From a virus, in IMG/VR virus record IMGVR_UViG_3300035145_001816, positions 1-30,078 of that record: 30,078 nt of DNA; one strand, written 5' to 3'. The notes under the pieces are model-generated. The model was not told the DNA's origin. It saw nothing but the letters and a program-made list of their open reading frames with translations, and searched no databases. A program made the translations under genes and the position numbers. Within the stretch, counting starts at the first letter, position 1; each line of letters begins with the position of its first letter. Below, piece by piece: positions 9,843 to 16,800 of the stretch.

Positions 9843-11189
9843 ATGATGCAACAACTTTTACTCGGATATGGCGGATCTTCTAGCGGAGGTGGCAGTGATG
9901 TTTTTGAAATGATGTTTACTGAACCAGGAACATATGATTTTGTTCCTCCAGCTGGTGTAACTTCAGTTAATGTAGTTGCTGTTGGCGGTGGTGGTGGTTG
10001 TGCTCACTATCCAAATAGTGTTATAGGAACTAGTGGAGGTGGTGGTGGATCACTATCATATAAAAATAATATTTCAGTATCTTCTTCAAACACTTATACT
10101 GTAACTGTTGGTGCTAGGGGATCTGCTATTTCAACAGAGACTGGATATAACTTTCCAGCTGGATATAACCCAAACGCTGGATCTACCGCTAGTAATGGAG
10201 GAGATTCTCAATTTGCTTTAGGTGGAACTGTCTATTGTAAAGCTGTTGGTGGTTCGGGTGCCAGTGGTGGTAATGGTGGTGCTGGAGGAAATAGTAGTTC
10301 AAATATTGGTGATGGCGGTGGATCTGGTGGAGATGGTGGAGATAATGGTGGCACACAATCATATTGGGCTTTTGGAGGTGGTGCTGGAGGATATTCTGGA
10401 GATGGTGGTCATGGTGGACGTTGGGAAGCAGGTGGAAATAATTATGATATTGGTGCGACAGCTGGTGCTGCTAATAGTGGCGCAGCTGGTGGAGCGGCAG
10501 GATGGGCTGTCACTTGTGGTGTAGGTGTTTTTGGAAAAGGTACTACTGGGGCTATTAACGATCCTGGTTCTGGTGGAACTTCAACTCTTTATGGTAAAAG
10601 TGGTGGTACTCAGTTCGGAAAGTATGGTGGTGGTGGATCTGGTCATGGCAGCAGTGCTCCTGGATTGGCTAATATTGGACAATGTGGGTGTGTTAGAATT
10701 GTTTGGTATTCTGGAAGTAGTTTCCCCTCTACTAACGTAGACGCACCAGCAGGTCTTACAGACGAAGAACTTAGAACTAAAGGAACTCCTATTGGTAATA
10801 TGACACAGGATGGTGGATTATCTGCTGCTTTTGATGGAACTACCACTGGCGATTATACAGTTTCAGCAAGATTAGATCCTTCTACTGGTGCTCATATCGG
10901 AAAGGATTTTGGCGAGAATGTAAATATAAGGCAAGTTGTTATAACCAGACCTGATGGTGATGGTAGCACTGGTAGTAATTGTTTCCCTGGATCTGGAAGT
11001 CTTCCATTACTTTTAGAACATTCCCATGACGGTACGAACTGGCAAATAGCAATCAGTAGAAATAATACTACAAATAAAGATTTAACAATTAATATTGGGA
11101 TTAATATTGTGGCGCGTTATTGGCGAGTTAGATTCCAGGGAGACCAACATGGTGGATCTGTCAGGCAGATGGTATTTAAGTCTTCTTGA
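9843..11189 (+). CDS. Glycine-rich putative adhesin with discoidin-like C-terminal domain
   Basis: This 448-aa protein has three parts. Residues 20-60 form a beta entry domain (FTEPGTYDFVPPAGVTSVNV), a common start of glycine-rich phage domains. Residues 52-290 are dominated by runs of GGGG, GGNGGAGG and GGDGGDNGG, alternating with short aromatic or polar loops. This composition is typical of phage receptor-binding tips such as T-even gp38-type adhesins, where polyglycine motifs pack as a sandwich. Residues about 298-448 look like an F5/8 type C (discoidin) carbohydrate-binding fold: a variable loop after AAFDGTTTGDY, then LEHSHDGTNWQIA, and a final strand YWRVRF. It sits directly after the fibre-like gene with a strong ribosome binding site. 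It probably recognises a cell-surface glycan. The receptor cannot be read from the sequence. Confidence 0.75.
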   Translation: MMQQLLLGYGGSSSGGGSDVFEMMFTEPGTYDFVPPAGVTSVNVVAVGGGGGCAHYPNSVIGTSGGGGGSLSYKNNISVSSSNTYTVTVGARGSAISTETGYNFPAGYNPNAGSTASNGGDSQFALGGTVYCKAVGGSGASGGNGGAGGNSSSNIGDGGGSGGDGGDNGGTQSYWAFGGGAGGYSGDGGHGGRWEAGGNNYDIGATAGAANSGAAGGAAGWAVTCGVGVFGKGTTGAINDPGSGGTSTLYGKSGGTQFGKYGGGGSGHGSSAPGLANIGQCGCVRIVWYSGSSFPSTNVDAPAGLTDEELRTKGTPIGNMTQDGGLSAAFDGTTTGDYTVSARLDPSTGAHIGKDFGENVNIRQVVITRPDGDGSTGSNCFPGSGSLPLLLEHSHDGTNWQIAISRNNTTNKDLTINIGINIVARYWRVRFQGDQHGGSVRQMVFKSS

Positions 11190-11214
11190 CACGCTAAATA
11201 AATCGTAGTATAAT
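11186..11214 (+). promoter_or_regulatory. Perfect-consensus sigma70-type promoter
   Basis: TTGACA at 11186-11191 and TATAAT at 11209-11214 are separated by exactly 17 bases. All twelve consensus positions match. The -35 box overlaps the stop codon of the adhesin gene. The predicted start of transcription is near 11221, just before the GAGGA ribosome binding site of the 67-aa gene. A late-promoter-like TAAATA (11195-11200) lies within the spacer. A host sigma70-type holoenzyme could use this site early in infection, unlike the TATAAATA sites nearby. Confidence 0.75.
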
Positions 11215-11235
11215 TATCCTGAACTGAGGAATACC

Positions 11236-11439
11236 ATGGAACCCGCAACTCTTCGTGAGAACTTTACAACTCAATTTAATGCTGCCATTGATGAGATCAA
11301 GAATCTCCAGGCACAAGTCGAAGCTAAGAAAGAACATGCTCTGAAACTGAAAGGTGCTCTAGAGGCACTAGATCTTCTGGATCCCGCTGAAGGGGAAACT
11401 CCAGAGGTCACTCCAGAAGTTGTTACAGAAGCAGAATAA
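11236..11439 (+). CDS. Small acidic coiled-coil protein under its own sigma70-like promoter
   Basis: This is a 67-aa protein. Residues 5-48 form an amphipathic helix (TQFNAAIDEIKNLQAQVEAK) with heptad spacing, followed by an acidic proline/glutamate tail (GETPEVTPEVV). The start is supported by TGAGGA at 11225-11230, 5 bases before the ATG. It lies between a perfect sigma70-type promoter and a strong terminator, so it forms a one-gene transcription unit inside the structural block. That is unusual for a virion protein and could mean expression early in infection or throughout it. I do not recognise a family. A small scaffold, chaperone or host-interaction protein is possible. Confidence 0.8.
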   Translation: MEPATLRENFTTQFNAAIDEIKNLQAQVEAKKEHALKLKGALEALDLLDPAEGETPEVTPEVVTEAE

Positions 11440-11466
11440 TATAAATATAGACCTTCCTTATAAATA
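11440..11466 (+). promoter_or_regulatory. Two T4-type late promoter motifs (TATAAATA)
   Basis: TATAAATA occurs at 11440-11447, one base after the stop of the 67-aa gene, and again at 11459-11466 in the loop of the terminator hairpin. This octamer is the T4 late-promoter element read by the gp55 sigma factor. With T4 spacing, transcription would start near 11453 and 11472. The second start lies inside the 3' arm of the hairpin and gives an 18-base leader for the gene at 11490. Confidence 0.65.
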
Positions 11467-11485
11467 ACAAGGAAGGTCTTTTTTT
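11449..11485 (+). terminator. Intrinsic terminator with a late promoter in its loop
   Basis: AGACCTTCCTT (11449-11459) pairs perfectly with AAGGAAGGTCT (11469-11479) around a 9-base loop ATAAATAAC, followed by a run of seven T. It ends the transcript of the 67-aa gene and any readthrough from the fibre genes. The 3' arm contains AAGGAAGG, which could act as a Shine-Dalgarno site for the ATG at 11490. Confidence 0.85.
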
Positions 11486-11489
11486 GTAC

Positions 11490-11828
11490 ATGTCCGCAAT
11501 TACAATTAATCTAGTGATAGAACAAGGGACTGATTTTTCAGCGACCTTTACTATCAAAAACTCAGATGGCGCTCCAGTAAACCTTTTAGGTTTCACTGCT
11601 GCCGCTAAGTTGAAAACTAGTTATTATACATCAAGTACCCCAACAAATTTTGCGGTTACTTTTGTGGACAGAAGTAAAGGTATAATTAGAATTGATTTAT
11701 CAGATTCTGTCACTACTGCCCTTAAGGCAAGAAGATATGTTTATGATATTGTTCTAACATCAGCAAATGATGTTAAGACAAGATTTATTGAAGGTATCGC
11801 AACAGTAACACCAGGAGTGACAGTATAG
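11490..11828 (+). CDS. Small beta-sandwich virion protein (BppU-N-like)
   Basis: This is a protein of about 112 aa starting MSAITINLVIEQGTDFSATF. The motif NSDGAPVNLLGFTAAAKLK followed by alternating strands and DIVLTSANDVKTRFIEG resembles the small N-terminal beta-sandwich of phage baseplate upper proteins (BppU-N type) and similar tail domains. An in-frame TTG six bases earlier is less likely as the start, because ATG is the better codon and TTG lies within the terminator T-tract. The leader holds AAGGAAGG 13 bases upstream. Its stop overlaps the GTG start of the next gene by one base (TAGTG), so the two are probably coupled. It is likely a minor baseplate or fibre-attachment protein. Confidence 0.75.
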   Translation: MSAITINLVIEQGTDFSATFTIKNSDGAPVNLLGFTAAAKLKTSYYTSSTPTNFAVTFVDRSKGIIRIDLSDSVTTALKARRYVYDIVLTSANDVKTRFIEGIATVTPGVTV

Positions 11829-12532
11829 TGGCAAATTACGAAGTCAATACTACGAATTTTACAGTTACTCAGGGAACTCCTGTTGACTATAGCATTGGTT
11901 TAAATTATGAGGCACCATCAAAGGGTGTTCAGTACCAGAATTTAATTCTGGATGATTTTTCATCCCAATTTGATGGAGCGCAGACAGTATTTCAACTAGC
12001 AGTAGCTGGAGAACCATATGCTGCTTTAAATGACCAACAGTTGATTATTTCACTTGATAATACTATTCTTCAACCTGGAGTAGGTTATACAGTATCTGGC
12101 GATCAGATCACATTTGCTACTGCTCCAGCAAGTACCACTACACCATTTTTCGGCATTGCTCTTGCTAATACTGCCGACTTAACTAGATCTATTAACTATG
12201 TTGTAGATAATGGATCACGTCCAATGACAACGGGTAATAAAGGTTACCTAACAATCGATGTTACTGGAGAGATTCAGTCATGGGTTATTGTCGCTGATGC
12301 TGTTGGTACATTAGAAGTTGATATCAAAAAATGCGCTTTCTCAGATTTTCCAAATACAGTTTCTATTTGTGGTGGTAATACACCACAATTAAACGCTGAA
12401 GTAAAAAATACTGATATTGTATTAAATGGGTGGTCGAAGCAATTAACTGCTGGAGACATCATACAATATGAAGTTATAAATACTACAGTATCGATCAGTA
12501 ATTTTGCTATCGCTTTGAAAGTAAAATTATAA
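11828..12532 (+). CDS. Beta-rich virion structural protein
   Basis: This 234-aa protein begins with GTG at 11828. Residues 1-35 are a short strand-rich segment (NFTVTQGTPVDYSIGLNYE). Residues 42-112 form a module found in many marine phage fibre proteins: DGAQTVFQLAVAG, then NDQQLIISLDNTILQPG, then YTVSGDQITFATAP and FFGIAL. The C-terminal part (residues 145-234) contains GEIQSWVIVADAVGTLEVDI and a pair of cysteines around residues 169 and 182, ending with a hydrophobic strand. No enzyme motif is seen. The start is set by the one-base overlap with the preceding stop. Its own stop lies within a late-promoter motif for the next gene. It is probably a fibre or baseplate component. Confidence 0.75.
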   Translation: MANYEVNTTNFTVTQGTPVDYSIGLNYEAPSKGVQYQNLILDDFSSQFDGAQTVFQLAVAGEPYAALNDQQLIISLDNTILQPGVGYTVSGDQITFATAPASTTTPFFGIALANTADLTRSINYVVDNGSRPMTTGNKGYLTIDVTGEIQSWVIVADAVGTLEVDIKKCAFSDFPNTVSICGGNTPQLNAEVKNTDIVLNGWSKQLTAGDIIQYEVINTTVSISNFAIALKVKL

Positions 12533-12535
12533 ATA
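12528..12535 (+). promoter_or_regulatory. T4-type late promoter motif TATAAATA
   Basis: TATAAATA includes the stop codon of the 234-aa gene. With T4 spacing, transcription would start near 12541, giving a leader of about 37 bases with the CGGAGGA ribosome binding site before the ATG at 12578. Confidence 0.65.
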
Positions 12536-12577
12536 TAAACAGATAAACATCAAACTTTCCTCGGAGGAACACGTTAA

Positions 12578-13753
12578 ATGGCACTTTTAGTACCAAATAT
12601 TGGTGAGGTAGAGTCACTTCGCTATTTGCTGAATGCTACTCACCAAATCCCTAGAAATTTAGTTCTGAAGCTCTTCACTTCAAACACTGATCCAGCTGAA
12701 GGTGACGTTCCTTCGGCAACCGCTTATTATGAGCCATATCGTGATGGTAACACCAATGAGTATGGTAACTCAGTTGACACAAACTATCCTTCTGTTGTAA
12801 ATAATCGTGCTGATCAGGATTACACAAATAACTATGGTATTCTTCTGAACGGTAACCGCTGGGCAATCTCTACTGCTGGTGACCCTGTTGCTTCTGGCAC
12901 AGGTACTGGTGCTTCTGGAGAATTCACAATTACTCTTTCTGGCACAACTGGAACTGTTAGTGTTGGTAACCTCGTTTCTGGTACTGGCATCGGCGCTGGA
13001 TGTAAGGTATCAAGAGTTTCTGGTTCAACCATCGTTCTGACTGTTGCTAACTCTGGTGCTGTTTCTGGCACAATCAACTTCTCTGGTGGTGTTACGACTG
13101 CTACATATCCTGAGCAGACATTCACCTTCTCACAAGCTGCTGGTAACGTTTATGGTTACTACCTGGCTCGTGCTAACAACATGCCCCTGAGCATTCAAGG
13201 TGTTGTTGATGCCGCTGCTGCTTCTGCTTCAACTACGCTCACCAAAGGTGATAATACTGATCCTTGCTCGGGTATTGTTAATCAGTCAACGATTACTCTG
13301 CCTGCTGTTGCTGGAATCATGGATGACATTACTGTCGGCATGAAAGTTACTGGCAATAACGGTGTTGCCTCCAACACAGTAATTATTGGTATTGATCGTC
13401 TTCAGAGAGTTCTCTATCTTAATAACGCTCTGATCGACAACATTCAGGTTGCTACTGACTCTTCCATCACTCTTGAGTTCAGCAAAGTTACTGCTACTTC
13501 TCATGGTCTGGTAGCTGGTGATGTAATTTATATTGCTCAGGGAACCAGCAACACTGGTACTGTCGCGGCAACATACACCATCTTCGATGTACCTGATGCT
13601 AACACTTTCCACACCACTCCTGCCTTGATGGGTACAGGTGACCTGACTCTCTACAGCAGCATCATGTTCGCTGAAAGATTCACCAATGGTCCATACCCCA
13701 TTCAGAACAATGGTGACCAAATCAAGATCACTCTGAACGTCAGCCTCGACTGA
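12578..13753 (+). CDS. Virion structural protein with duplicated beta modules
   Basis: This 391-aa protein resembles structural proteins of T4-like cyanophages that start MALLVPN-GE-ESLRYL. The N-terminal part (1-100) holds LKLFTSNTDPAEGDVPSATA and an aromatic YYEPY segment. Two copies of a small beta module follow, at about 112-168 (VGNLVSGTGIGAGCKVSRVS) and about 232-305 (VGMKVTGNNGVASNTVI). Near 307-350 lies a TSHGLVAGDVIYIAQ motif that also occurs in larger fibre proteins. The start has a good Shine-Dalgarno site, CGGAGGA at 12562-12568, and a late promoter upstream; a terminator lies just downstream. Together these form a one-gene late unit. Codons ending in C are more frequent here than in the neighbours, which fits high expression. 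It may be an abundant virion protein whose exact place is unknown. Confidence 0.75.
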   Translation: MALLVPNIGEVESLRYLLNATHQIPRNLVLKLFTSNTDPAEGDVPSATAYYEPYRDGNTNEYGNSVDTNYPSVVNNRADQDYTNNYGILLNGNRWAISTAGDPVASGTGTGASGEFTITLSGTTGTVSVGNLVSGTGIGAGCKVSRVSGSTIVLTVANSGAVSGTINFSGGVTTATYPEQTFTFSQAAGNVYGYYLARANNMPLSIQGVVDAAAASASTTLTKGDNTDPCSGIVNQSTITLPAVAGIMDDITVGMKVTGNNGVASNTVIIGIDRLQRVLYLNNALIDNIQVATDSSITLEFSKVTATSHGLVAGDVIYIAQGTSNTGTVAATYTIFDVPDANTFHTTPALMGTGDLTLYSSIMFAERFTNGPYPIQNNGDQIKITLNVSLD

Positions 13754-13789
13754 TATATACTATACATCTTATTCGTTATTGTTTTTTGC

Positions 13790-13814
13790 GGGGGGATTAT
13801 AAGTCCCCCCTTTT
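13790..13814 (+). terminator. Intrinsic terminator
   Basis: GGGGGGA (13790-13796) and TCCCCCC (13804-13810) form a 7-bp G/C-rich stem around the loop TTATAAG, followed by TTTT. The T-run is short but the stem is strong. It separates the 391-aa gene from the giant repeat protein gene, which begins 18 bases later. Confidence 0.75.
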
Positions 13815-13831
13815 AATGGTACGGAGCACGG

Positions 13832-16800
13832 ATGAATACATTTAACTACAATTCATCAGAAGTAAACTATTATGTATCGACAGACTTAGGGTCAATTGCT
13901 GATCCAGTATCGTCTACGGTAGATAATGGTGATACTGCCTATGATTTAGTAGTTAGTGGAGATTATATTGTAACTGGTGATGTTTTAGTAAATGATTTCG
14001 TAGAACAAGATTATGATGAAATCAACTTTACTGAAACAACATATCCATTCGGAATTATCAAGATTGGTAGTGAGGTAGCACCTGCTGCCACAGTAGTATT
14101 TGTAGCAAAACCAGAACCTATAAGACTTTATACTAAGTCGATTTCTGTAAGGAAACGAGCTTGGGTTGGATCTGGAACATTATTTGAACTTTCTAATGGT
14201 TTAGAACGAGTTGCTGCGCCATATATTGGCGGTTCTGGACCTCTGCGAGTTTCTGGCGCTGCCGAAGATAGCGCAACATTTAAATTCACGGAGGAATCCG
14301 TCAAGACCTATGGTGCCGATGTTGACTTTGGATTAGTCACAGGTGCCATAGGTTCTTCTGTTGATTATGGACAAACGACAGATGTTGTTGATGAAGGAGA
14401 AACAGATCATGGCGACATCTTAATTGGTGATGGATTACCATATGGATTATTCACATTTGCTGGTGGTAATACCACCGATGTAAGAATTAAGGCGTATCAA
14501 GGTTCAGGATCTGCGACCATTTCTGGTCAGTTATCCGAGCAGTTTAATGAGCCAACGCCACAAATTTATATTGTAAATAACCTTCGTTATGGAAGGATAC
14601 CAAGTCTCTTCAGAGTATATAATAGTGTCAATCCAGACGCATTCTCAAGAGCATCATATATCGGATCTGGATCTTTATTTGAGATCGGTCAGAAGGACGA
14701 AAAGGCAGTATTCGTATATAATGTTAGTGCTCCAGCACCAGAAATTGTACTGGCTCCTTGGAATGGAACTTCAGAATATACTGGAAGTAACATCCATGCT
14801 GTAGCATCTGGATCTGGCACAAGTTCGACTAATGGATTTAATTCCAGTACAACAACATATTGGAAGTTTACTGCTCAAAGTGTAAGTAATACTTATGGTG
14901 ATGACCCAAGAATACTTACCTTGGGTCAACTTGACCTAACAAATTATAATCAGTTTGAATTGACCGCGATTGCGGGCACTAGTAATAATGGCGGAGAGAA
15001 TTGTGATGCCGATGAAGATCTTGAGATCTCTTACAGTATTGATGGCGGAACCACATATACTCAAATTACTGTTCTTGATGCTGAAGACGAAAGATTCACT
15101 GGAAGTACTTTTGGTCTCGTAACAGTTGATATTCCAGCAGCAGCAAAAACTAGTAATGTAATATTAAAATTCCACCAAGAAAAACATAGTGGTACTGGGT
15201 TTGATGAATGGGGTATTGAATATGTTAAGTTATTAGAAAATACTGAAGGTTCAGGTCAAGTATATGGAACAATTGGTTCGGTTGATCAAGGAACTGTTGA
15301 TCAGTCTGCTGGAACCAATGAAGATTATGGAACTGTAACTACTCCATTCACAAATGGAATCCTGAATTATGGTCAATTAAATCCAGGATTATTCAAGTTT
15401 GGTAATGTTGATATTACTGGTCAGGCAGTAACACCATTTCCAAGATCATATACTGGCAGTGGACAACTCACTTCTGCTGGTGGTCGTGCTACCGTTCAAT
15501 TTACTGAACCAGCACTTCAGGTTTATAATTATGGTCTTACCCAAAATCAAACCAGTCAAGGTGAATTCCTCAAGTTTGGTGGTACTGCTGCTGAGTCTAC
15601 AGCAAATGTCCCACCAGAACCAATCGGTGCTGCTGTTACCGCTGGTTCGATTTTCTCTTCTGGAGAAAAAGAAGAAAGTATTACATTCGATTATAATTTA
15701 GAATCTATTGTATATCTTGGTAATGATATTGATTATGGTTCGGTAACAACATCTAGTTCTGGTAATGAAGATCTTGGGTTACTTACTCAACCTACCACAA
15801 ATGGTGAGGTAAGTTATGGGCAGGTATTAATTACATCCATTACATATCCATATGGTGGATTGTTCAAACTCACTGGTGGTGATAGGGCACATGCTAATCC
15901 AAAAGCATATCTCGGATCTACTGCCGAAATTAATATTACTGGTGGAGCAACTGAGAAGTTTACTTCTGGTGCTGGTGAATCCACAGTTCTCTTCAGAACT
16001 TCTGGTGGTGATGCCGATGTCATTATCAAAGTATTTACTGGAGAAGGATCGCTATTCCATATTGGAGATAGGGTTGAGAAGAAAGTATATAGTTATAATC
16101 CTTCTTCAATCGTTAGCATTGAGCAGTCAGTTGACTCTGGTCTCATATCGAGTGCCACCACACAAACAGATGATTATGGTTCAGTATCTTCTGCGTATGA
16201 ACCACCTACACAAGATTATGGTGATGTAATCACTCTTCCTGGAGAAGAGAATCCATTTGGATTATTTGAAATTAGTGGTTCTGCTACTGAAGAGTTCTTC
16301 CCAACATTTGCTTGGAATAGAAAGAGTCCCGCAATTAGAATCTTCAATGAGCAGCAGGATCCTGCTGACTTTAGATTCATGCCTCACTGGAGGTCTCGCC
16401 ATCTTCTCGGGACTCCAACAATTAGAAATGCTCCCGATGGTGAATTTAATACTTATGCAAGAGTCAGACCTTACATTGGTTCAGGATCACTCTTCAGTAT
16501 CGGTGATAAGCTCGAAAGAGTAGCATACGATTATAACGAATCTTCAGTAGCAGACTTTACTGTTGGTGGTGATTATGGATTCGTCAGTTCTTCGTCAACA
16601 ACAAATGTCGATTATGGTTCAGTTACTAATGTAGTAACTGAAGGTGAATTTGATAATGGTCAAATTGTAATTACTGATATTGAGTATCCTCTTACAGGAC
16701 TCTTCTCGTTTACTGGATCTGCTGCAGGTCAGTTCATCCGTGGTCCTTACAACGCAAGGAACGGATTTATCAGATTCTACAAAGGTCAGAGTGCTGCTAC

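Noticed and set aside
11484-11490. TTG start two codons before the ATG of the small BppU-N-like gene
   Set aside because: The TTG lies in the terminator T-tract and adds only two residues; ATG at 11490 is the simpler start.
13286-13720. A 144-aa minus-strand open frame inside the 391-aa gene
   Set aside because: It lies opposite a well-supported gene with strong codon bias and good signals. No motif or start signal was seen.
13797-13803. TTATAAG in the loop of the terminator at 13790 as a late promoter
   Set aside because: It lacks the AAATA part of the motif; only a partial match.
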